A stretch of 64,000 nucleotides of DNA. It comes from Karalla daura (taxonomy: Eukaryota; Chordata; Actinopteri; Chaetodontiformes; Leiognathidae). The notes below the pieces were generated by a model. The model did no database searches and was not told the origin of the DNA. It was given only the letters and a program-made list of their open reading frames with translations. Positions 24,455 through 35,035 of the stretch are shown piece by piece; position 1 is the first letter of the stretch; each line of letters opens with the position of its first letter. The stretch is from positions 10,223,021 through 10,287,020 of the forward strand of contig CM055210.1 of assembly GCA_029224185.1 (NCBI GenBank), given 5' to 3'. A program made the translations under genes and the position numbers.

Positions 24455-25788
24455 CTGAAAAATAAATGCCAACTTTGGCAGATGTCGACAAACTTTTGCA
24501 TCTGGTTCGCGGTTTACTCATTCATGCGCGGTGCTTTGGGTTTGGTGTGTGGAGACAGGGGCAGGGCAACAAAAATCACATAAAAAGTCATCTTTTCATC
24601 TTAGTTAAACTTAACTTTTCTTTGCCACTTGCCTTAAACACTGGCTGCACCAATGTAGAAACATGAATGGTGGACGACACGTTTGTACCCTCACATCATT
24701 AAATGAGAAAAATAGACACAATTTCTCTTCAAAAGGTAGATACATTTGCATAAAAACCAAGTATTTTTAGCAAGCTCTATGCACATGAATGATGACATGT
24801 CACTGAAATCTCAGGATTGGCGACAAGCAACTTACCATAGCACTCTGTTGCCATAAGATGTGTACAATGATATGGAGATTTTTGCAGAAAAATGTCATTA
24901 TCTCATGTGCATAAAGCCTAAAGCCTAGCCTAGAACCATCATCAACACCAAACCAGGTAGGGGGGTGAGGCTGCAGATCAGATGTGATGGGAAAGCATTT
25001 CTGCAGCAACAATGGTTTGGTATCCTGGTATCCTGGATATCCTGGTATCATGCGCTAAAGTGAGTGGTTTGTCTCACAGCTAGAAGTTACTGGATTTGAA
25101 ACCAAATCCTTTGAAATTGCTCTATGTTATGTTATCTACATGTCTGCATATGTTTTCTCCAGGTTTCCTTCCATAGGTACAGAGAGGGTAGTAGGATCAG
25201 ACGTATGAGGGTGGCAGAGAATGGCTCGTGAACCTCCACTTTCTGCACGCACAGTAAACATCTGTGCCAAAGCTCAGAACAACCATAAGGATGCCTCAGA
25301 CACAGCAGGGATCTTTTAATCAGTGCATATTGTATTACAGCCTCCTTGTCAATGTCAGCGAGACATAATTACCTTCTTGCAGCTCATTTGACATTACTTG
25401 GTACATACTACAGTATCATTTGGTGGAGCAAATGATACTCTTATTGCTGTTGCGAGTTCATTTCCTTGCAAATTACCTACTGTACGAAGCTTCAAACGAC
25501 TTTCTCTGTCAAGCAAATACCAGAGTTTGCTTTGATTATGACTGGCAAGACAAGCCGTCCCAGAGGCAGTTCTTGGCCAGGACATTTTATTCTTAAATGT
25601 TCAAGCACAACACTCTTGACACCCTTGGTCTTTGAACATTTTAGTAACATTTAAATTCCTTCATGTACAGAGGGAGGTGAGAAAAAGGGGTTTCAAAGCA
25701 GAGAGGATTCTCATTGGAGACAGTTAATTCTTTTTTTTGTTCTTTTCTTTCCTGTTTCAACATTCTGAGGGATGGAAACGATACTTAC
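24455..25788 (-). other. intron 5
   Basis: 1,334-bp intron. A short direct repeat of GGTATCCT units lies at 25018-25048 and an eroded SINE-like copy at about 25050-25235 (TCTCACAGCTAGAAG, TTTTCTCCAGGTTTCCTTCC). Nothing coding seen. Confidence 0.85.
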
Positions 25789-25916
25789 TGGATTGAGTTT
25801 AATCTCAGCATTCATGAGGCTTTGGATCACTGTTGGTGGCACGGACAAATTGTCTTTCAGATGAGCCGAGAAAGTTTCATTATCCCTGAGGATGCTCCTT
25901 AGGATCACTGGTTGAC
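25789..25916 (-). CDS. abca4: abca4-like exon 5 (ECD1)
   Basis: 128 bp, completing Gly144 and ending in phase 0 at a consensus donor GTAAGT. Encodes residues 145-186 with ILRDNETFSAHLKDNLSVPP, which matches the family pattern DxETxxxFLxxNxxL. The length equals human ABCA4 exon 5 (ABCA1 has 122 bp, from memory), although DNETFS and NLSVP read more like ABCA1. The acceptor (ATGTTTAAG) has a weak pyrimidine tract. Confidence 0.9.
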
Positions 25917-28392
25917 CTTAAACATAGGTGAAGAAGAAGAAAGAGAATCATCACATTTGCTAAAATGGGAGCACATATTGACAGATACAGTTGGGAGAAA
26001 TGTGTTTACATGTGGGCTGAAAATTGGTCAGCCGGAAAAAACTTGAAAGCAAAGTCTAATTCCTCCTTGCTCGCCACCTGCACTGCAGATATTTTGCAGC
26101 CAACCGTGCAGCCTTTGTGTCTTTGCCTCCATTCTTTGTCCCTCTCCTTGCATTTTATTTCCACACCTCTGTTCACAAATATGTCCGTGTATTATTTCCT
26201 CACATGGACACCTGTGCCAGCCATGCAGGCGAGCCTGTCGTGTAGCTGAACCCTTCCACTGCGGTGGATGGTTGATCCAACCAAAGTAGAAGCGGATTTA
26301 TTCTTTTGTTAAAGCAACAAGGTTAGAGCTGAACCCGCGTCTCCAGAATCACTCTCATGCATCTGCTCACTATAATGTTATACAGTTCGGAGAGAATGGA
26401 GGGGGGGGGGGCCCTTCAAGTTCCATGTGTTTGTTGAGAGGGAGAGAAAATCAAGAATGCAGAAATGATAATTGAATTCTGTGTTGTACATGTTGCTTGG
26501 AGGGGCATTACAGTCTGATGAATTTCACTTTAAATTATGTTATTCAGATGACTGTTGCAATTAAACCCTTCACTGGTGCAAGCACAGGTTGAACACTTGA
26601 ATTACATGAGAGGAGATAATTTGTTGCTAAACATCTACTAGATTGTTAAGCAGGCATTTCCTCCTGATTAGCTGCCCACAGTTAGTAAGGATTTAAATGA
26701 GCCAGCTCTTCACGACTAACATTTCCTGCATATGGACTAGTCTAAAGCAGGGTATAAGCCATGGATTACAGCAAAACAAACAAATACAGAGTCTGAAAAT
26801 GCATATACTGTATGGTTGAAAGGTCATTTGGCAGGGCTACACATTTGTGAAATGGAAATGCTCATGCATGTTCTCCAAGGACATGTGAATGGAGTTTTTG
26901 TCTGTAGGAGGCGAGCGGTCGATTTTATTGGTAAGGAAGGTTTTCAAATCTTTTTTCTCCATCTGTTTGTGTAATTAGCCACTGTCTGGATCTATTAGTA
27001 TGTGGTGTTTGAGTCACCATCAATGTGCAACCTGTGTGGTTTGGCACAATAGCTCATAATTAATAAGGAAAATGAAGAATGAAACACCGATGTGGGAATT
27101 CTGACTCGATTTAGTTAACCATGCTACTTAAAATGACCTCACTGAATAGTTGGATTTTTCTGAATGGGATCGTTTGTTCTTACACCTGGACTATTTTGTT
27201 TAGCAGGTAGCAGTCAGTTGTTCACTGCTTTGCCCCCACATGGCAGCTTAACATGGTGGGAATGCCTTCACTATATATTCTCACACCCTTGAACGCAGTG
27301 GTTCGTCGCAACACGTGTTCCAATTTCTCTGCGTTGCAGAGATGATGAAAGGGTTACGTAATTTAATTAGATCGGACCCTTTGTGAGCGTAACACATGCA
27401 AGTCATTCAATTATCGGAACGGGCGAAGGAAGTGACTTACGCTGAGGAACAATTAAGATAAATGTTAAGCGAAAATAATCGTTCGGTATTGTCTGGAGGT
27501 AATCACACCACACGATTCACTGTACAGCGCTTCCTAATCCTTACACATTGTATAACGCTGCTCCTCATTGCACTGGGATCAAGAGGAGTGGACAGGGTTA
27601 TATTGTGTGGAAGAGGAACATGCTCTGGGCTCTTTCCGAACACTGCTGCCATCTGATTGAAGTGACCACCTGAGTCTTTTAATCAACCCTCGGTGAAAAG
27701 CGAAAAAGGAACAACACAATCGCCTTTGCCATCCTAGTCTTTTGATAGCGCTCTATTCTCTATTCTCGCTGATGACCTTTTGTGCTCCCTCGTCAGACAG
27801 CGCACGCCATTAATTATGCCCAGGCTTAGATGTTTGATGGATTTAATCTTGTATATTACAAGCCACCGACCCCAAAATGCAAATGGACCATGAGCCGTTT
27901 GTTGAACAGCAAGAACCCCCCACCCCAACCACCACCCCCACCACCCCCTCCCTCCACCACCCTCGTCTTTTTGCAAATTAGGTGCTGTATGAAAATCTGA
28001 ATATCATCAGGCTAAATGAGCCGAATGCAAAGCAGCAACTTATCAAGACAAACGATCTGTCAGTCTGCATGGCAAATTGCATCATAAATAATCGCGCCAT
28101 TGTTTTTGAGGGATAAAGGGGAATAACAAATCCTCCAACTTGTCATCCACATGAAGGGGATACTTTCCTTGATGGAGAGTACTTAATAAAGACACAGCAG
28201 AGTGATTGTTGCTGAGGAAGTATTTTCAATACCAATTATTTTTTGAACCATTACTCAGCGGCAATAACAGTTCTCGAGCACTGCTTTTCACCAGTTACGA
28301 TAATAGTTTTAAATAGCAAGGTCATTTCTGGAAATGTTACATCGTTATATTGAGGTCGGCACATTAAGGAGTTGGTTTTCCATTTCTCTCAC
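25917..28392 (-). other. intron 4
   Basis: 2,476-bp intron with a G-run at 26401-26410 and a C-rich CCACC-type tract at 27907-27962. No exon-like frame or recognisable transposon. Confidence 0.85.
27907..27962. repeat. C-rich CCACC low-complexity tract
   Basis: Imperfect repeats of CCACC and CCCCAACC on the plus strand, purine-rich on the other. Confidence 0.85.
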
Positions 28393-28520
28393 CGTTGCCG
28401 GGGTTAGACTGCGACTGGATTGAGGTCCACTGATCGATGCCATCTGCAAGCGACTGTGCCTTGCTGAGAATAGATCTGTTCACCAGAAGGGTCTGAAGCT
28501 CTATCAACATCCCAGAAACA
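28393..28520 (-). CDS. abca4: abca4-like exon 4 (ECD1, variable)
   Basis: 128 bp between CTCCCAG and donor GTGAGA, phases 2 to 1, residues 102-143. The sequence (MLIELQTLLVNRSILSKAQS onward, then DGIDQW) is helical and weakly conserved, as this part of ECD1 is in the family. Compared with the 140 bp I recall for human ABCA4 exon 4 it is 12 bp shorter, an in-frame loss of four residues. Recognised by position, phase and splice sites more than by sequence. Confidence 0.85.
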
Positions 28521-28604
28521 CTGGGAGAGGGAGACAAAAAAGAATAAACTGTTGATTCCATCCATGTTATCATACAGAAAGAAAACATCATATGCATCAC
28601 ATAC

Positions 28605-28746
28605 ATAGAGTTGTTGAAGTTATTGACTTGGCCTGGTGCCTCCCCAGGCGTTGGATAGTCCAAACAGGGATTGTCGATGTTGCAGATCATACCCTGAAGC
28701 CATGGCAACACGCCAGCCGATGGCATGGCTTTATTTGGGTAGTGAC
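28605..28746 (-). CDS. abca4: abca4-like exon 3 (start of ECD1)
   Basis: 142 bp, completing Cys54 and ending two bases into Ile101 at donor GTATGT. It carries the best-conserved patch of the window: HYPNKAMPSAGVLPWLQG, then ICNIDNPC and YPTPGEAPG. Cys54, Cys75 and Cys81 are all present; in human ABCA4 Cys54-Cys81 and Cys75-Cys324 are disulfides (from memory of the structures). Asn98 sits in an NNS sequon equal in position to a known glycosylation site. Introns on both sides are very short (89 and 84 bp). Confidence 0.96.
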
Positions 28747-28835
28747 CTGAAGGAAGAGAGGTGGATACATACTGTATTTATCTAGAGCTATGGCTGGATG
28801 GATATGAAGATGAAGTCATTACATATTGTACTCAC

Positions 28836-28929
28836 ATTGGCCTTGGTACAGTGGCTTATTGGTGGAGCGCACCCACACCAGTATGAAGAAGAGAAAGAGA
28901 GGCCATATCACTTCTACGACCAGCCGCAC
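28836..28929 (-). CDS. abca4: abca4-like exon 2 (transmembrane helix 1)
   Basis: 94 bp, entering in phase 0 after TTTTGCAG and leaving one base into the codon for Cys54 at donor GTGAGT. It encodes residues 23-53: a hydrophobic stretch with VVEVIWPLFLFFILVWVRS, the first membrane helix, followed by the start of the lumenal domain (NKPLY). The EVIWPL(F)LF core and the length are as in the ABCA1/ABCA4 family; relative to human ABCA4 one residue is gained before PLY and one lost after it. Confidence 0.93.
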
Positions 28930-31900
28930 CTGCAAAATGTAAAATGCCCATCATTTGTTTGTGAAGCACACCAACACATATTATGACATACAACATTTGC
29001 ATTGTATTCTAAAATCATGGAAATCATGAAACTCAAAGTCAGCCCAAAACCTCTCAAAAGAGATGTAAATGAAGAAATGTAGACTGTTAATTAATAGGTA
29101 AACAGACGCTGTTGTGTTTACCCTGCCAACATACAGTTAACAATTTACCCTGAAAAGCTGTGGGCAGCTGCACGCAAGTCCTCGTCCATATGTTTTGCTG
29201 CTGGTCTTGCTTTTATTCGGCGCGCTCGCAGGATTCAGAGAGGAACCTCTGCTCGCGGCTCCCCAAGCCAAAGCTATCACACACGCCTTATCACCTCCTC
29301 GCCACATTTAATCCTCTTCTGGATGAAGAGTATGAACCACTTCCTTGCTTTAATACGACCACTTCAATACCTGCTGGCATACAGCCGTTCATGTGACATG
29401 CCAGGCTTTTATTTCAACCTCAGGGAATAAAAGCCAGCAAAACACAAATGGATGCCTTTCAGGGTTGACATGTTTGCGTGTTTATCATATTTTTTTTTTC
29501 ACTCTTGCAAGCTGTTTTATTGAGAAAATACCAAGAACTAGAGGTTTTACATCTATATCTGCGCCACCTTAGGGTATTGGGTCAATCTTAGATATTTTCA
29601 AGACACAGAATTGCCTATTTTTTACCAGTGTTGATAGCGATTCAGGTTCTTTTCATATGAGTACAGGTACCTCATGCCTCCTGATGGCCAAGCAACATCT
29701 GCGCCAGAGCGGATTCCCCTTCATAAAGGCAATTCATCCCCACGGTGAAGTGTTTTCAGCAGGGAGTAGCATCCGCTAACAGATGACTTCCATTGAGTTA
29801 TTACAATGCTGCAGCATTGACTCTTCAACCTCACACCTTCTGCTGTGTAGGCTTTTACACATCCCTTGGCACGCCATCACTCAAAACCCTACCCACAAAG
29901 CCACGCGCTCACCCGCCGAGCCCTCTCCGCTAACCCCGGCTGCCCCGGCTCGGCCTGCACACTCATCGCTGCCGACCACGCTGGTGAGGTGACCTCTTTA
30001 GAGGAACCAGCTGGAGAGCTCCAGTCAGCCAATTTCTCTGCACCTGCTCGGGTAAAAATGTTTAGGCGCCATATCTGACACACGCACATTAGCACAAATA
30101 ATAAGAGAAGACATCAGTATCAAGGTTGTTGTCTCCGTAATTAAAACAGAGAGCAGGGAGAGGTGAGGGGAATATAATAATACACATTGCTTGTTTTACC
30201 AGAGCACCATGGGAACGTTGTGAATTTCTGTTAAATTACTGCAGAAGAATAGAGATGAGGAGTGGGGGGGTTGAGCACAATGTGCTTAGATCACTGTGGT
30301 ATCTAAGGTGTATATATAGTCACATAGTGAATCTCCAGCTTTGTAATTTTGTCAAATTGCAGATATATTTCAAAGAAACTAGATACAAATTTTAATTCTG
30401 TCCTTTAATTCCCCCCAGTCGGTGTGTCAGAGAGGATGTAGTTCTGCTGAGAGGGTAAATTATCATAATGTATTCCAAAGAAAAGGCACGGCGAGGGAAC
30501 ATAGAGATCATGGGGACTTTCTCAATGTCTGGCTCCCCAGGCATTTGCCATTGGACACCAGCGTCTTTGTGAATAGATAATCTCCTCCTATGAAATTATG
30601 TGAAATACTGGACCATAAAATCAGTTTCATGCCTGTTATAAAATCTTAAAATGCTTGGTGAGGCATTCATATAATTGGTCATTAACCTCCACCAGCCCTC
30701 CAGAAGCACTATTGTCCTTGCCAACTCCCACTGGTTTTGTCTAATAACAATATTTCATGTTGACATTAGCCAAATATCCCACGTTCCATGCACAAAACCA
30801 CCACTGTCCCCTTACATATTTTAGGGAGAAGGGTTGGGACATGCTCCTGACTGATACAAAAAGATAGCACCCGGCTCAGTTCTACTGGCTGAGAAAATTA
30901 ACAAGAGGAATGTTTCCCAGATACAAAGTTGTGAAATTACAAATGACTTCGCCTTGAGTTATTCCAAGAAAGTATAAAGTTTGATAAAAGATGATTTTCT
31001 CCCTTTTTTTTTCTTTTCGAAGAAGTCTTTTGTTCTACTCTGACAACACACACACTGCTTCGCTTGAACCCCTAACAAAACAAGTGGGTGGATGCAAGTC
31101 CCATCATTACTGCCAGGGTATAAATCAAAGAAAACACAGCGACTCTTTGTAATAGACACTATAACTGCCTCCAGAATGACTCACAGTGCTAACCAGATTC
31201 CATGACAACTTGTGCTGACCCTTGAGATGCGGTTGCAACACATGGTGCAACTGTTATCTTCCTGCACCATGTGACCTCTTGGCCAGTGTGGGTGACATCA
31301 GAGGCAATAATAGCCACTATATATCATTTGCCGATCGTGAGAAGGCCGGTGTCTGTTTGGAGAATGAGAAAGTACTGGATGTGGTAAGTGAAAGTGGACT
31401 TTCCTCTGAGACTTCAGCCCCATTAACTGTTGTGTGTTTTTTGCATCCACGGGAAACAAAAAGTCATGTCCAAGCACACGTATTGTCAGGCAAAGGCAGC
31501 AAATACACTCTGGACCAGTCCCCAGCCCATCACAGGCCACACACACACTCTCGAGTCGTAGACCCAGACATAGCCAGAACATGCAGACTCCAAGTCCAGC
31601 CCAGTCCCTTTTTACTGTGAAATGACAATATGCACATTTCCTAGAAATAGGCAAAACCTGAATAGTACAACATAGAACAGGTAGTGGTAATTCAAAAGAA
31701 AAAAGCCTCTCAAACACCACTGAAACAATTTAGCATTCTCATGTTTTGATCTAACACTATGCACATTCACCAGATGTGGCGTGGGGGAGGGGTCACCGTT
31801 TGACTCCAGATAAGATGGTGCAGTATGTGTGGACAGAGGAGGAGACTGAACTTTTTCTAAATCAAAGTGAAAAATCAAACACGGACATAAGAAACGTTTT

Positions 31901-32769
31901 AAACGTCCAGCTCACTCACCCGGAATATAATTTGTTCAAGCCCTGCAAGCAGCTATCAAGCGACGAAATGTTCATTTTAAGAACTGTTCCAGGAGAATTT
32001 CGATTGTCGCACTTGAGTTGAAGGGTCAGTTAATACTGACGCACTGCAGTAGCATGAAACGCCAACCGAAGCTGCAATCAGGCGGCGTAATTGCTGCGAG
32101 CATGTGAATTTTGCTTTGGGGCCCGGGGTGTAGCTGATTTGTCAGTTTTGTACGTAGGCACTTAAACTTGGGCGAGCTAGCGTTTTGAAGCGCAAGCGCC
32201 GGAAGCTGTTGATCTGTCAGTGGAAGTGTGACAGATGAAAGGGACAGAGATCATGTAAGTGCACCGCACCGAAAAAGAGAAAGAGAAACGTCAGTCAACC
32301 TTTCAGTCCCTGGTGATTTTCCTCAGTCTGCCATGATACTAAACTTTTGGATAACGTTGATGAGGACAGGCTGTGACAGCGACTGCGTGAGAGGAGCAAA
32401 GAAGGGTATGTGCCCTTCAAACAAAGCGTTTAACATTCGTCACTCCCCGCCCCATCTATTAAGCCAAATGCTGGCTTTGTTGGAACTAAAACACAAACGA
32501 TGTGACATATCGCGCTCAAGAGAAAGATCTCCAAAAATTGAAGGTGACACTTCAGATTGGCTGCCATTACGGTTAGATTGTTAAAGCTTACTCCTATAGG
32601 AGACAATTTTCAGGGTAAAGCCCTGCTATTGCTACTTGTCCCTGCTGTGAATAACTTATCTGCCCTCGACACAGCCCCTTGAATCCCTGTCCCCCCTCCG
32701 TCATTGACCAGTTTTAGCAGGTGTGTGTTGATCTGGGAAGGCTTGGGTTGATGAGGAGCGCGGACGTAC
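28930..32769 (-). other. intron 1
   Basis: 3,840-bp intron between the N-terminal exon and the first membrane helix. A minus-oriented SINE-like fragment lies at about 31488-31605; the rest is unassigned. First introns often hold regulatory elements, but none can be named from sequence alone. Confidence 0.85.
31488..31605 (-). repeat. SINE-like fragment
   Basis: Shows CTGGACCAGTCCCCAGCCCA TCACAGG, then AGCCAGAACATGCAGACTCC, the minus-strand reading of the family's middle and head. Confidence 0.5.
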
Positions 32770-32835
32770 CTTCTGTCTCTTCCGGAGAGTGAAGTTCTTC
32801 CACAGGAGCAGAGTGAACTGCGTCAGGAGACCCAT
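32770..32835 (-). CDS. abca4: abca4-like exon 1 (start codon, N-terminus)
   Basis: Encodes residues 1-22, 66 bp, ending in phase 0 at a strong donor (GTACGT at 32769-32764). The protein starts MGLLTQFTLLLWKNFT and ends LRKRQK; LLLWKN(W/F)TLRKRQK is the cytoplasmic N-terminal signature of ABCA4, whereas ABCA1 and ABCA7 have RRRQ. The ATG was chosen because its distance to the donor is exactly the family's first coding exon length. The 5' UTR lies immediately upstream on the minus strand; I see no in-frame ATG nearby that would extend the product with family-like sequence. Confidence 0.88.
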
Positions 32836-32867
32836 TACGGCTTATCCTGGCAATATCCTGCCAAAGC

Positions 32868-32972
32868 GTCGCTATGGCAACTGGCCCACTTAATAAACCC
32901 TGGAGGGAATAAAAAGCAGAGTTTGGTTTTAATACAGAGGAGCAATGCATCTTGGGGGAGTGCCACTAATCA
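32868..32972 (-). promoter_or_regulatory. candidate promoter of the abca4-like gene: X-box, TATA-like, CRX-type site
   Basis: Reading toward the gene on the minus strand: a CTAATCA site (32966-32972, plus-strand letters; the photoreceptor factor CRX binds C/TTAATC), then TATTAAAA (32927-32934) about 32 bases nearer the gene, then GTTGCCATAGCGAC (32868-32881), which meets every position of the RFX X-box consensus RYYNYY-N(1-3)-RRNRAC, 33 bases from the ATG. The spacing is that of a compact promoter, which would put the transcription start near 32900. A CTCCAG at 32900-32905 could instead be a splice acceptor of a 5' UTR exon. Short motifs occur by chance, so this is inference. Confidence 0.35.
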
Positions 32973-33689
32973 TTCACTTCCACAGGCCTTGGGGCTTATG
33001 GTGCAGCACCTGTTCGAAGAATTATTATCACCTACACTCAGAATATCTCGGCGAGGGGCAGCAAAGAGGATCTCCAGTAGCAGAGTCCATACGAAAGACC
33101 ACCTTTTACTTTAATGCGTCTAAAAGCTGCGAGGTCAAATCAAAACCTCTGAAGAGAACCTGTTGAGGAAATGTTAATGTGAACTGTGCTTTTTGTCTTC
33201 TCATTGACCCCACTGCAGCCATCATCTTATTTCTTTTTCCTTTTTTTCAAGTGACCTAAAAGCAGTTCAACCATCTGACTTTTTATTTGAACCTGTTAAA
33301 TATTTGCTGGGGGTTTTACAAGGCACCGAACACTGATTATACAGATGATAAACAAATAGATATTCCATGGCATTTTTACACTGCTACATCAAGTATGACC
33401 TTTAATAAAAACTACATAACTGACAGTCTCTCCTTTGACTAGGGTTCATTCATAGGCCAGCGAGGTCCCAGTCTTTACCACAAGAATGTGAGATATTTGT
33501 TTAATTCGATCGTACAGTTGACTTTTACTCCTTTGCGGTTTACCATTTACAATGAGCTGCAGTCATATCCATCATTATAGTCGTCGTCCGCTGATTCACA
33601 TATGCTGTATTCAGCCTGTATCATATGTATCTACACTAAATGAAATCCGTGCATTTCACAAAAACACATGCAAATGGTTGGGTTGTTGA

Positions 33690-33815
33690 AGAATAGCACT
33701 GTTCAGAAAGATGCTAAGTGTAAATGTGAGAGTGACTGGCGTGTGTGTCTGTGATCTGCCATGGACCCATGACACTTTTGGGTACAAGTCGAGTGAGTTA
33801 AGTGTTGGATGGACT
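33690..33815 (+). repeat. SINE-like fragment
   Basis: Middle and 3' part only: GTGAGAGTGACTGGCGTGTG, TGATCTGCCATGGACCCATG and a TGGATGGA end. Confidence 0.45.
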
Positions 33816-34985
33816 TATACACACACAAGTAGTCACTTTGACTATTGAGACATTGTGCACAGATGTGGAAACATGTTAGTAATTGTTAATAATTCAGATT
33901 TCCTTTGTTTTTATTGCATGTTGTGGGCTAGAGGCTTGAGAATGTCTAAAATGCACAGGAAACTGCTTGATTAAAATGTCTGAAAGGTGAATTTATAGGA
34001 GTTAGAATTCTTCAGATAAAATGAATCATTATTAATTGTTAATATTCAAGGTGTGTTATATGGACATATCTGTATTTAAACCAGGCGGCCGAGCACTTCC
34101 ACTGATTCTCTGTGGACTTCTGAGATTAGCGATGTGCACTAGGTGGGCCAGGTGGGGATCGGGATGGGATGGGCTTTTTAGCCCAAGGGTAGTCCTGACA
34201 AATGTGCCACCTTTTAACGCTCCATTTCCTTTTTCTGTACGGGTTCCATCTTCCACCCCTCTGTGTGTTTACATTATTTACTGCTACCTCATGGATGTTT
34301 TATTTACTGTCATGGGAAAATTGAGGCTCCCTCTCGCAGCCAAATGGCCAAATAAGAGCTCTAACAGGCTGAAGAATCGGAGCACATAAGGCCATTCAAT
34401 AATCTCCAGCAGAATATTGGCGATATGATAACTGGCCACGAGTACACTTTCCCGATTATATTAGAGCATCGGATATCTCTTGTACTCTGCTGAATCATGC
34501 CATTACTGTGGTTGCTACGCTATCAAATGTATCTCGTAATTTTTACTTTTACTACATAATAATCTGCTGGTCCATCTCATCCTCTGCAGTAGTTTGTCTA
34601 GTGTTCATTATTGGCTCTCAGCTCATGGCTCACGTTGTGTTATCTGGCAGAAGGACAAAGTAGTCGAGGGACTGAACGAGGGTAAAATAGCCTGGATTTT
34701 TAGGCCTAACATACGCATGACCACTCTACTCCATCAGTGCTTGTATAATTGAGTGTGTGCTGCATTCCCTTGCACGGCTTTCAAGCCTTGTCTTTTGAAA
34801 CATGCAATGTGCAAAGGAAGGACAGCCTGGTACCACCTCCACTCTGAAATCACGTCAAGCATGAAGGGTAAACAACATCTCCAAGAATATACTCGACCCA
34901 TACGTCAAAAATGTGTGTGTATGAAAGTTGGTATCTGAGAAAAGAGATGTCTCTGTAAAAGATGCCGCATGTGTGCATGTGTAAG

Positions 34986-34987
<2 letters not shown>

Positions 34988-35033
<46 letters not shown>
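34988..35033. repeat. (GT)n microsatellite
   Basis: About 23 uninterrupted TG units. Confidence 0.98.

Positions 35034-35035
<2 letters not shown>

Larger units (their letters stand above)
5620..32835 (-). other. abca4: abca4-like gene, 5' part (coding exons 1-13)
   Basis: Minus-strand gene for a full-size ABCA transporter, of which only the first 13 coding exons are in the window. Joined, the exons give one frame of 621 full codons plus two bases of the next, with no stop and matching phases at all 12 joins. The product begins with the LLLWKN and LRKRQK N-terminus, has one membrane helix near residues 26-42, then a large lumenal domain (ECD1) up to PYPCFVDD at 614-621. In the family, ABCA4 flips N-retinylidene-phosphatidylethanolamine in photoreceptor disc membranes, ABCA1 exports lipid to apoA-I. 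ABCA4 fits best: LRKRQK, NFLYNGP, NYDWR, RYIWGGFAYLQDM and PYPCFVDD, and a 128-bp exon 5. A few spots (DNETFS in exon 5, GIIRV in exon 13) look more like ABCA1, so a diverged ABCA4 paralogue is possible. Exon 14 (next membrane helices) was not found to the left. Confidence 0.85.

Noticed and set aside
28798..28986. Plus-strand frame beginning MDMKMKSLHI over exon 2
   Set aside because: Opposite strand of the transmembrane-helix exon, whose length, phase and splice sites all fit.
34036..34389. Plus-strand open frame of 117 codons just upstream of the gene
   Set aside because: No family resemblance; not bounded by convincing splice sites.
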